Assembly: GCA_049840875.1 (NCBI GenBank)
Contig: JASGJE010000006.1
Coordinates: forward strand, 248,001 to 312,000
DNA length: 64,000 nucleotides
Reading direction: 5' to 3'
Source of the DNA: JAFDYH01 sp049840875
Lineage (GTDB): Bacteria; Bacteroidota; Bacteroidia; Chitinophagales; Chitinophagaceae
The translations under genes and the position numbers were made by a program. The notes under the pieces are model-generated. The model was not told where the DNA came from. It made no database searches and was given only the letters and a program-made list of their open reading frames with translations. Of this stretch, positions 46,945-54,791 are shown one piece after another (position 1 is the first letter of the stretch; the number at the start of each line of letters is the position of its first letter).

Positions 46945-47112
46945 ATGTATCTTTTTCTGAGGTATGGGTTAGCAAGCTTTTTTCTGATCGGCTGGCTGCT
47001 ATATCAATTAATTTTTAAAAAGAAAAAATGGAGCGAAGTTTCCGGTGAAGCAATGACAATCGCTTTTTTTGTGGTAGTATGGATTGTTATTGCCTACTGG
47101 GCATTTCATTAA
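46945..47112 (+). CDS. Small two-helix membrane protein
   Basis: A 55-residue ORF opening MYLFLRYGLASFFL with two hydrophobic helices (about 9-23 and 37-53) joined by a basic-acidic loop KKKKWSEVSGE. It ends IAYWAFH. It sits in a 380-base gap between msrB and the aminotransferase. The clean open frame and topology support a real gene, though no homologue can be checked. No function is proposed. Confidence 0.55.
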   Translation: MYLFLRYGLASFFLIGWLLYQLIFKKKKWSEVSGEAMTIAFFVVVWIVIAYWAFH

Positions 47113-47154
47113 AGCCATTCTTCTAAAATTTTCAGATCTGGGTTTTTGTTGCCT

Positions 47155-47162
47155 TACATTTG
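47155..47162 (+). promoter_or_regulatory. -7 box (TACATTTG) upstream of the aminotransferase
   Basis: TACATTTG fits TAnnTTTG, 31 bases before the ATG at 47194. No clear -33 element. Confidence 0.4.
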
Positions 47163-47193
47163 CGTACGCTTGTTCGTACAAAACAGATAAGGA

Positions 47194-48453
47194 ATGAAAC
47201 TGTCACAACTATCAGAAACATTAATCGGTTCAGAAATAGTAAAGTTGGGTGGTGAAATAAGAGAGAAGATACGCCAGGGTCAAAAAATCTATAATTATAC
47301 AATCGGCGATTTTGATCCTTCCATTTTTCCCATACCAAAAGCATTGGAAGACGCTATAGTAGAAGCATATAGAGATCATTTTACAAATTATCCCGCTGCC
47401 GAAGGAAACCTGGATCTTCGCGAAGCGATCAGTTCATTTACCAAAGAAACAGAAGGATTAAGTTATAGTAATGATGAAATACTGGTAGCTTCTGGGGGCA
47501 GGCCGCTGATCTATTCTGTATTCCGCGCCATTTGTGATAAGGGCGACAAGATTATTTATGCCGTTCCTTCATGGAATAATAATCACTACACGCACTTTGT
47601 CGAAGGAGAACACATTGTGGTAGAGGCAACTGCTGAAACCAATTTCATGCCCACCGCAGCCTCCATTCGTCCTTATGTTCGTGAAGCTACCTTGATCGCA
47701 TTGTGCTCGCCGCAAAACCCTACCGGTACAACGTTTACGAAAAAAGAACTGGAAGCGATCTGTGATTTGATACTGGAAGAAAATACAAGACGTGGTACAG
47801 GTGAAAAGAAACTGTACCTGATGTTTGACCAAATGTACTGGCATCTTACGTATGGCAGCATTCAGCATTACAATCCTGTTTCGTTGCGACCAGCAATGAA
47901 AGAATACACCATTTTCATTGATGCCATCAGCAAGGTATTTGCAGCCACTGGCGTACGTGTGGGCTGGAGTTTCGGTCCGGCAACGATAATCAGTAAAATG
48001 AAAGCCATCTTAACTCATATTGGCGCATGGGCGCCCATGGCAGAGCAAAAAGCAACGGCTCATTTTTTAACGAATAACCGTGCGGCCATAAAGGAGTTCC
48101 TACTCAATTTCAAATCAGAAATTGAAGAAAGATTGCGAAAGATTTATGATGGATTTATTAGTTTGAAAAATGAAGGTCTGCATGTAAATGCGATTGCTCC
48201 ACAAGCTGCTATTTATCTCACTATCCAGATAAACGCTGTCGGAAAGAAAACAAGTGAGCATAAAATATTATCCAATCAAAGTGATGTCACCGATTACTTA
48301 CTTAACGAAGCAAAATTAGCGGTTGTTCCGTTTTATGCATTTGGTGCCGACAAGAACAGTGCATGGTATCGCCTCAGTGTAGGCACCTGTAAAAAAGAAG
48401 AGATCGCAGAAATGATTCAGATGTTGAGATCAGCGCTATTAAAACTTGGCTAA
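47194..48453 (+). CDS. Class I/II pyridoxal-phosphate aminotransferase
   Basis: A 419-residue PLP enzyme with SGGRPLIYSVFRA, CSPQNPTGTTF (substrate/PLP contact), LMFDQMYWHLTYG (Asp-Tyr pair) and the PLP lysine in IDAISKVFAATGVRVGWSFG. It moves an amino group between an amino acid and a 2-oxo acid; the substrate cannot be told from sequence (aspartate/tyrosine-type fold I). Its neighbour downstream is a convergent DoxX gene, 15 bases away. Confidence 0.9.
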   Translation: MKLSQLSETLIGSEIVKLGGEIREKIRQGQKIYNYTIGDFDPSIFPIPKALEDAIVEAYRDHFTNYPAAEGNLDLREAISSFTKETEGLSYSNDEILVASGGRPLIYSVFRAICDKGDKIIYAVPSWNNNHYTHFVEGEHIVVEATAETNFMPTAASIRPYVREATLIALCSPQNPTGTTFTKKELEAICDLILEENTRRGTGEKKLYLMFDQMYWHLTYGSIQHYNPVSLRPAMKEYTIFIDAISKVFAATGVRVGWSFGPATIISKMKAILTHIGAWAPMAEQKATAHFLTNNRAAIKEFLLNFKSEIEERLRKIYDGFISLKNEGLHVNAIAPQAAIYLTIQINAVGKKTSEHKILSNQSDVTDYLLNEAKLAVVPFYAFGADKNSAWYRLSVGTCKKEEIAEMIQMLRSALLKLG

Positions 48454-48468
48454 ATCTTTAACCGATGA

Positions 48469-48885
48469 TTACTTCTTTCTATTAAAAAGGAAATTATCGA
48501 AACTATACTTACCAGCACCAGTAAAAAAGAATACAAAACAAAGCACGACAAATAAGAAAGGGTATTGATCCTCGTACCATATTTTACCATGTCCTACGAA
48601 GAAGGTAATATAGGTCATGGTGCAGGCAAGAATGATCAAAGCAATTCTTGTAAACAATCCAATTAATAGCAGTACACCTCCAAACAGTTCCGATGCCTTT
48701 CCCAGGTAAACTAATAATTTTCCTGTTGATGGAGATTTAAACATATCCCATTGCAAGTATCCATTCATAGCTTCAGAATCGAAAACCTCGAAGCCGTGAT
48801 AGATCATAAATGCAGCGACTAAAATCCGGATAGCAAAAAGACCTTTTTCCTGGAAAAGAGGCAATGGCGAAAAGAATCGTTTCAT
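48469..48885 (-). CDS. DoxX family membrane protein
   Basis: A 138-residue protein with four transmembrane helices typical of DoxX (RILVAAFMIYHGFEVF, GKASELFGGVLLLIGLFTR, FVVLCFVFFFTGAGKYSFDNF). Members are linked to redox and sulfur or quinone metabolism, but most are uncharacterised. The 206 bases upstream contain a hairpin terminator from the neighbouring gene and nothing else seen. Confidence 0.85.
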   Translation of the reverse strand: MKRFFSPLPLFQEKGLFAIRILVAAFMIYHGFEVFDSEAMNGYLQWDMFKSPSTGKLLVYLGKASELFGGVLLLIGLFTRIALIILACTMTYITFFVGHGKIWYEDQYPFLFVVLCFVFFFTGAGKYSFDNFLFNRKK

Positions 48886-49047
48886 GGCAGATGATTAACG
48901 GGAGCTCTAAAATACATTTATTGCGGATAAAAACTGAAGAACTCGATTAGCTTTAGGCACTAAGCTATATGCCTTTACCCCTGTTATTGTTTACTGAAAA
49001 AAGACGCACAAATTCAATTACGCCTTGCAGACAAGAAAGTCATAAAA

Positions 49048-49069
49048 AAAGGAACCATTTGGTTCCTTT
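49048..49069. terminator. Hairpin terminator between the 80-residue protein gene and DoxX
   Basis: AAAGGAACCA-TT-TGGTTCCTTT, a perfect 10-bp stem with flanking A and T runs, so it can act in both directions. On the minus strand it lies just past the stop of 49092-49334. Confidence 0.75.
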
Positions 49070-49091
49070 AGTATTTTAAACGTTGAAGTAA

Positions 49092-49334
49092 TCAATTCTT
49101 CCCGATCAAAAACCGGAACGGTTTTAATTCAGGTTCAGAAATTGCCTTCAGTAATTTTGAATGTTTTTGAGTAATCCGGTTACGGTCTACTAATTCGTGA
49201 GCCATACAAAACTGATCGGAAGATTCAGCTCTGTGGAGGATGAAATGGAGACATTCTACCTGATGTTCGATAGCGCTCTCGCTAAGCGAGTCGTCTTTTA
49301 ATAAAACCAATAAATCTCGGTTCGTGCTTTTCAT
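49092..49334 (-). CDS. Hypothetical 80-residue protein
   Basis: An 80-residue soluble protein that begins MKSTNRDLLVLLKDDSLS and has EHQVECLHFILHRAE, then IAKAISEPELKPF-like charged sequence toward the end. No family is recognised. A terminator hairpin follows its stop by about 20 bases and the small Cys-rich lipoprotein gene lies 40 bases upstream, which supports a real gene. Confidence 0.6.
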   Translation of the reverse strand: MKSTNRDLLVLLKDDSLSESAIEHQVECLHFILHRAESSDQFCMAHELVDRNRITQKHSKLLKAISEPELKPFRFLIGKN

Positions 49335-49374
49335 AGTTTGTCAGCTTTTAAGCTTTTTTGGGGGGATCTGGCGG

Positions 49375-49518
49375 TTAGTAACCAGACATCCCTTTGTGAC
49401 TTGGACATCCGCAGTTGCTACCTTTACCAGTGCCGGAATAATAATTCCTGCTGCATCCAGCAGCAAAAAAAATGCCCAATATCAATAAGATTGCTACTAT
49501 TTTGTTTGTTTGCCTCAT
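49375..49518 (-). CDS. Small Cys-rich lipoprotein
   Basis: A 47-residue ORF from the ATG at 49518. A basic start MRQTNKIVAI leads to a hydrophobic stretch and lipobox FFAAGC (Cys22). The mature part is 26 residues, rich in Gly, Ser and Tyr, with NCGCPSHKGMSGY at the end. Similar tiny lipoproteins with a CGCP motif are common in Bacteroidota. Function unknown. Too short to be listed by a length cut-off but the lipoprotein architecture is convincing. Confidence 0.7.
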   Translation of the reverse strand: MRQTNKIVAILLILGIFFAAGCSRNYYSGTGKGSNCGCPSHKGMSGY

Positions 49519-49568
49519 AAATTCAGGTCAACCCTTTAAAATTAAAACTATTTTGCGAAAAAAATAGT

Positions 49569-50702
49569 GTGTTGGTTGATCAATCCTACTCAAATTTTAA
49601 CACAAATCAAGCGGAGCAAGTAAAACCCCGTGTGTTAGTCGCCCCTCTTGACTGGGGATTGGGTCATGCGACACGCTGCATTCCTATCATCCGGGAACTG
49701 ATCAGACAAGATTGTGAAGTCTGGATCGGCTGCGATGGAGCCAACCGTAAATTGCTGGAAAACCAGTTTCCGACGCTTTCATTTATTGACTTGCCCGGTT
49801 ATCATGTGCAATATTCTATTTCAGGCAAGAGCTTTGGCTGGAAAATATTCCGGCAAATTCCCAAAATAGTTAACTCTATTTATCGGGAAAATCGTTGGTT
49901 GAAAAAAAAAATTAAAGAACATCGTTTTAGTGCAGTAATATCAGACAACCGGTTTGGACTATTTCACCGGTCTGTTCGTTCCGTCTTTATCACACACCAG
50001 TTGACTATTAAAAGCCCATTGGGCAGATGGAGCGAAAAGCTGTTGCAGCGATTGAATTACAGGTATATCAACCGTTTCTCGATCTGCTGGGTTCCCGACT
50101 TTGCCGGAGAAAATAATCTTGCGGGTGAACTATCTCATCCATCCGAAAAACCATCGATTCCTGTTGTATACATTGGCTGCTTGTCAAGATTTACAAAAAC
50201 AGATGCGGAAGAAAAAGCTAATCATCTCCTTATTTTACTATCCGGCCCTGAGCCTCAACGAACGATTTTGGAAAACAAAATCATAGCCAATCTGAAAGAC
50301 TTTAATGGGACCGCCACTATAGTTCGTGGGTTACCTCTTGCTAAAGAAATTCCCGCGTCATCTGAAACCATTTCCTTTTACAATCATCTTTCAACTGAAC
50401 AGCTATCGAAAAAAATTGCAGAAGCTGAGTTTGTAATCAGCAGAAGCGGTTATAGCACCATAATGGATCTTACACAGTTTGAAAAGAAAAGCATTTTCAT
50501 CCCTACGCCTGGTCAAACAGAACAGGAATATCTCGGACAATATTTAATGCAAAATAAAATTGCGTTATCCGTCAATCAGAATGATTTTTCTTTGATAAAA
50601 GACCTGGAGACTGCAAGGCATTTTTCTTATTTGCCTTTTAAAAAAAATGAGTCGCTTCTTGCTGAAACAATTCATTCATTCGTTGAAGGACTAACAAGGT
50701 AA
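49569..50702 (+). CDS. MurG/GT28-like glycosyltransferase
   Basis: A 377-residue GT-B-type protein. It begins with RVLVAPLDWGLGHATRCIP, like the acceptor-side loop of MurG and related enzymes. The donor half has LLILLSGPEPQRTILE and EAEFVISRSGYSTIMDLTQFEKKSIFIPTPGQTEQEYLG, the sugar-nucleotide site. The start is GTG at 49569 (or TTG 49572), as there is no early ATG. The target is unknown; it may make a glycolipid. Confidence 0.82.
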   Translation: MLVDQSYSNFNTNQAEQVKPRVLVAPLDWGLGHATRCIPIIRELIRQDCEVWIGCDGANRKLLENQFPTLSFIDLPGYHVQYSISGKSFGWKIFRQIPKIVNSIYRENRWLKKKIKEHRFSAVISDNRFGLFHRSVRSVFITHQLTIKSPLGRWSEKLLQRLNYRYINRFSICWVPDFAGENNLAGELSHPSEKPSIPVVYIGCLSRFTKTDAEEKANHLLILLSGPEPQRTILENKIIANLKDFNGTATIVRGLPLAKEIPASSETISFYNHLSTEQLSKKIAEAEFVISRSGYSTIMDLTQFEKKSIFIPTPGQTEQEYLGQYLMQNKIALSVNQNDFSLIKDLETARHFSYLPFKKNESLLAETIHSFVEGLTR

Positions 50703-50708
50703 GATATA

Positions 50709-51203
50709 CTATTCAATATGTTTTGGATAATCAAAAAACCAAAACTCTTTTGTTGAGTCTGCAAACTCTTTCCATTCTTTCGCATCAGATTTTACGGCAA
50801 AAATTGCACAGGTCGGCATATCATCCACTCTTGTGTTAGTTAGCTCATTGGCAAATTCGGTGATACCTGGGTTGTGAGAAAATATAGCGATGTTGTCTAA
50901 ATCATTAGAAAGGCTGGCAATCACTTCATAAAAGATCTCTTTCCCGGCTGCATACAATTCACTTTTATAAAGAATGGTATCTTCATTTACATTGAATTCT
51001 TTTGTAAAAAACTGTGCTGTCTTCTTCGCCCTTTTTGCGGTGCTTGAAACGAAGCCGTCGATTTCAATTCCTTTTTCCCTGAGGCGTTTTGCCATTATTG
51101 GCGCATCACGTTTTCCCCGATCGTTTAATGGTCGTTCGAAATCGCTGAGTGTAGCATTATCCCAGCTGCTTTTTGCGTGTCTTATCAATAGCAATGTTTT
51201 CAC
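50709..51203 (-). CDS. SixA-like histidine phosphatase
   Basis: A 164-residue phosphatase of the histidine phosphatase superfamily. The RHG-type motif is LIRHAKSSWDN (catalytic His about 8) and the second His is in FSHNPGIT. Arg residues SSTAKRAKKTA complete the pocket. SixA dephosphorylates phospho-His on proteins; the substrate here is unproven. The upstream amidotransferase ends 53 bases away. Confidence 0.88.
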   Translation of the reverse strand: MKTLLLIRHAKSSWDNATLSDFERPLNDRGKRDAPIMAKRLREKGIEIDGFVSSTAKRAKKTAQFFTKEFNVNEDTILYKSELYAAGKEIFYEVIASLSNDLDNIAIFSHNPGITEFANELTNTRVDDMPTCAIFAVKSDAKEWKEFADSTKEFWFFDYPKHIE

Positions 51204-51256
51204 TCTATAAAAATAAAGTGTAAACTGCTTTTATCAATATTCAAAATGAAGAAGAT

Positions 51257-53104
51257 TTAGTAGCCTCTCACATTTTTGCCTTCCATATAGTTGATGAAAG
51301 CTTTGTTCACTACGCGGTTACCGCCTGGTGTAGGATAATTACCCGTAAAATACCAGTCACCGGTATTCGTAGGGCAGGAGTCGTGCAGATCTTCAATAGT
51401 TTGATAAATAACCTCAACAGGAATATTCATTCCTTCCGGCGTGATAAGCTGGGCTATTTTCCGTGAAATTTCTTCTGCTGTGAAGGGATGATAAATCTGC
51501 CGAACCACATTTTCGCAATGCAGCTTATTATTTCGCTGCATTTCCTTGCATTTATCGTACAGATCTTTAAGAATGTATTCCTGGCCTCTTTCTTTTAAAA
51601 GTTCGATTGCAGCATTGAATGCAACAAAGTCTGCTAGTTTGCTCATATCAATACCATAACAATCGGGATAGCGTATCTGCGGTGCAGAAGAAACAACTAT
51701 AATTTTTCTTGGCTTCAGGCGTGACAACATACGGATAATGCTTTCCCGCAATGTAGTACCGCGTACAATACTATCATCTATTACAACAAGTGTATCCTGA
51801 CCAGGACGTGAAGTACCATATGTAATATCATAAACGTGCTGCACCATATCCTGCCGGCTTACATCCTCGGTGATGAAGGTGCGCATCTTCACATCTTTGA
51901 TGGCAATCTTTTCCTGCCGTATTTTACGGTTTACCATCTCCGTAAGCTTCTCTTCATCAAAGTCTTTACCCCAGCTCATGATCCGTTCAACTTTGATACG
52001 GTTGAGATATTCTTCCATTCCCTTTACCAATCCGAAATACGCCACCTCGGCTGTATTTGGTATGTAGGAAAAAATAGTGTTCTTTAAATCATAGTTAACG
52101 CTCTCAAGAACAGGCTTGCTCAAGTGATGACCTAAAGCAATGCGTTCCCTGTATATTTTTTCATCATTCCCACGGCTGAAATAAATTCTTTCGAAGCTGC
52201 AGGCACGACGCTCTTTCGGTTCCAGTATTTGCTCTATTTTATAGTCACCCGCATCATCAACAATCAATGCACAACCTGGCATTAATTCAAGCACTTCATT
52301 CTCTCCCACATTGAAAGTGGTGCGGATGGCAGCCCGTTCACTTGCTGCTACAATAAAATCATCGTGGATATAATAGTAAGAAGGTCGGATGCCATTAGCA
52401 TCGCGGACGACAAAACTATAACCGTTACCTGTCAATCCGCCAAAATGAAAACCGCCATCAAAATAAGATGTAGCTCTTTTTAATACTGCCGAAATATTTG
52501 GTTTGCCGGGATGGGTTTCTTCTTCTTTCACCAGGAAATAATGGATAACCTCCATCATCGCAGCGAGATCACTTTGTTTTTGGAATTCGCCTGGGTTTAC
52601 GTTAATGAGTTCAAATAATTCATCAACATTTACCAGGTTAAAGTTGCCGGCTAATGCAAGATTTCGTGCCGGCTTAATATCTCTCTTGATAAAAGGATGG
52701 CAGAATTCTACATTATTTCTTCCTTGGGTACCATAGCGAAGATGGCCTAATAATAATTCTCCCAGGAAAGGAAGGTGGCCTTTTGCAAGACCGGGATGTT
52801 TTAAAATATTTGGTTGATATTTTTCCAACTCAGCCACCTCAGCGCCTACCTGCGCAAATAAATCTGCTATTGGCTGATTGATGACACTGCGGTTGCGATA
52901 TAAAAAGGGATAACCAGGTTCTGTATCAAGTTTTACAACACCGAATCCGGCGCCGTCCTGGCCACGGTTGTGTTGCTTTTCCATCAGCAGGTAGAGCTTG
53001 TTGAGGCCCCACATTACGGTGCCGTAATGTTTTTGGTAGTACGAGAAAGATTTGCGTAGCCTGATAAACGCCAGGCCACATTCATGCTTAATCGAATCGC
53101 TCAT
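51257..53104 (-). CDS. PurF-like amidophosphoribosyltransferase (Bacteroidota long form)
   Basis: 615 residues from the ATG at 53104; the frame runs to 53194 but the first 30 residues look non-coding. MSDSIKHECGLAF puts the nucleophile Cys at residue 9, which would be exposed by processing. The glutaminase half has EKQHNRGQDGAGFG and HLRYGTQGRNN. The PRTase half has DTLVVIDDSIVRGTTLRESI (PRPP loop). It resembles PurF but is longer and forms a separate group in this phylum, so I give no symbol. Confidence 0.88.
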   Translation of the reverse strand: MSDSIKHECGLAFIRLRKSFSYYQKHYGTVMWGLNKLYLLMEKQHNRGQDGAGFGVVKLDTEPGYPFLYRNRSVINQPIADLFAQVGAEVAELEKYQPNILKHPGLAKGHLPFLGELLLGHLRYGTQGRNNVEFCHPFIKRDIKPARNLALAGNFNLVNVDELFELINVNPGEFQKQSDLAAMMEVIHYFLVKEEETHPGKPNISAVLKRATSYFDGGFHFGGLTGNGYSFVVRDANGIRPSYYYIHDDFIVAASERAAIRTTFNVGENEVLELMPGCALIVDDAGDYKIEQILEPKERRACSFERIYFSRGNDEKIYRERIALGHHLSKPVLESVNYDLKNTIFSYIPNTAEVAYFGLVKGMEEYLNRIKVERIMSWGKDFDEEKLTEMVNRKIRQEKIAIKDVKMRTFITEDVSRQDMVQHVYDITYGTSRPGQDTLVVIDDSIVRGTTLRESIIRMLSRLKPRKIIVVSSAPQIRYPDCYGIDMSKLADFVAFNAAIELLKERGQEYILKDLYDKCKEMQRNNKLHCENVVRQIYHPFTAEEISRKIAQLITPEGMNIPVEVIYQTIEDLHDSCPTNTGDWYFTGNYPTPGGNRVVNKAFINYMEGKNVRGY

Positions 53105-53192
53105 GCAAAAAGCTTTGTAAAAGAAGGCGCAAAGGTACGCCGAAAGAACTAACAAAATAATTGAGTCGAAGTTTAGTTGACTGGACGCAAAC

Positions 53193-53223
53193 AAAAAGGG
53201 ATAGCAATTTGCTATCCCTTTTT
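53193..53223. terminator. Bidirectional-looking terminator hairpin between the surA-like gene and the PurF-like gene
   Basis: AAAAAGGGATAGCAA paired with TTGCTATCCCTTTTT around a single central T: a 15-bp perfect inverted repeat. It lies 22 bases after the stop of the SurA-like gene at 53245 on the minus strand. Confidence 0.8.
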
Positions 53224-53244
53224 GTTAAAAACAATTCGTTATTG

Positions 53245-54618
53245 TTAGAACGCTTTTGGCTCGTCTGTTGAAAATTTGGCAAGATTGCTGCACCCTTGCT
53301 TTACATCATTATCCAACTGCACATAGTAAGTCGGTATTTTCTCTTTCATCCATTTATCCAGCACTTTCGATTTCTTCTCTTCTACTGCTAATTGAGCAAT
53401 TTTATCGTAATCGTCCAGCATATTCATTCTATGCGGCTCTGAGCGGGACTTCAGGTAAATTATTCTCACTCCCTTCTTTGCTGACCTTTCATCGGTGAAT
53501 ACAACCGGCTGAGAATATTCTCCCACTTTCATTTTACCAAGATTCGCGACAATTTCTTTATCGAGTTGATCAATTGTAACATAAGGGCCGCCATCGCGGT
53601 TCATGAAAAACGGGCCAGCGTATTTTGCACTTTCATCTTCACTGTAACGAGTTGCCGCTTCATTAAAATTGATTACACCCGCGATAATCTTTGAACGGAC
53701 AGAATCCAGTTTCACCACTGCGGAATTTATTTCATCCTGGGTGATAGGCGCTACACGCAGAATGTGCCGGATGATGATATTATCCCCATTGCGATGCTCC
53801 ATGAGGATGATATGAAAACCCATTTTGCTTTTAACAACCGGTGATATTTCGCCATCTTTCAGGCGAAAAGCTGCTGCAAGAAATGTGGGATCAATTGTCT
53901 TATCACCTCTTGTAAATTCGTATTGACCGCCTCTATCCTTGCTACCCGGATCTTCTGAATAGCGTTTTGCCAATTGCTCGAAAGTAGCAACTTTGTTTTC
54001 GATCTGTTTTTTATAGTTATTCAGTTCATCCATCATATACTTCTCCAGGTCGCGGGAGGCTTTCGGATAAACTATGATTTGCCCCACTTCTAATTCAGAC
54101 TCGTAAAAAGGCAGGCTATCTTTTGGTATGCGGTCAAAATATGCTTTTACCTCAGTTGGAGTAATTTTTACATTCTCAACGATCTTTCGCTGCATAGCGG
54201 AAGCAAGCTTATTCTCTTTAATCGATTCTCTTGCTTCGTCTTTAATCTGGTAAATTGTTTTACCGGCAACTAATTCTAATTGCTCCTGAGTTCCAAACTG
54301 CTGAATAAAATAACGGATACGCTGATCTAATTCAGCCTCTATTTCTTCATCTGTTACTGGCAACGAATCTTTTTCTGCCTGCAGCATCAATACTTTTGAA
54401 ACGATCGCCTGCTCAGAAATCATGCAATCGGCATTATCTGGCAACGTTGCCCCTTGGCGAATCATGTCAGACATTGAGTTTTCAATATCTGATTGGAGTA
54501 TAATCTTATCTCCTACTACAGCTATGATTTTATCAGCGACTATCTTCTTTGGTTGTCCCTGAGCAACGCCGACAGCGATAATGCTGAACAGTAAACTGAT
54601 AGATAAAATTTTTTTCAC
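53245..54618 (-). CDS. SurA-like periplasmic peptidylprolyl isomerase/chaperone
   Basis: 457 residues from the GTG at 54618, which begins the signal peptide KKILSISLLFSIIAVGVAQG. The upstream part from 54657 is unlike a signal peptide and was left out. SurA-type N-terminal helices hold KIIAVVGDKIILQSDIE. Parvulin domains lie at about 165-275 (LEVGQIIVYPKAS, FHIILMEHRNGD) and 275-385 (IRHILRVAPI, RYSEDESAKYAGPF). It helps outer-membrane proteins fold. The infB gene is 134 bases upstream in the same direction. Confidence 0.88.
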   Translation of the reverse strand: MKKILSISLLFSIIAVGVAQGQPKKIVADKIIAVVGDKIILQSDIENSMSDMIRQGATLPDNADCMISEQAIVSKVLMLQAEKDSLPVTDEEIEAELDQRIRYFIQQFGTQEQLELVAGKTIYQIKDEARESIKENKLASAMQRKIVENVKITPTEVKAYFDRIPKDSLPFYESELEVGQIIVYPKASRDLEKYMMDELNNYKKQIENKVATFEQLAKRYSEDPGSKDRGGQYEFTRGDKTIDPTFLAAAFRLKDGEISPVVKSKMGFHIILMEHRNGDNIIIRHILRVAPITQDEINSAVVKLDSVRSKIIAGVINFNEAATRYSEDESAKYAGPFFMNRDGGPYVTIDQLDKEIVANLGKMKVGEYSQPVVFTDERSAKKGVRIIYLKSRSEPHRMNMLDDYDKIAQLAVEEKKSKVLDKWMKEKIPTYYVQLDNDVKQGCSNLAKFSTDEPKAF

Positions 54619-54732
54619 CGTGCTTGTTTTAGGTAAATAAACAGATGGCAGCGTCAAAATTAATCTCTGTTTATCCCGGGAAAATAGACCCGGTTGTATT
54701 TAACAAAAGTTTGGTTGAGAAAACTGGTGCGG

Positions 54733-54790
54733 GGTGTCTGTTGCGAGGGGTCGTTTTCCCTGACAACTGACACCTCACAACAGACACCCT
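54733..54790. repeat. Long hairpin repeat after infB (GGTGTCTGTTG type)
   Basis: Left arm 54733-54749 and right arm 54774-54790 are 17 bases with one mismatch (gggtgtctgttgcgagg against cctcacaacagacaccc). The 24-base loop repeats related words (ctgacaactgaca). It directly follows the infB stop on the minus strand and may terminate transcription. Confidence 0.7.
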
Positions 54791-54791
54791 A

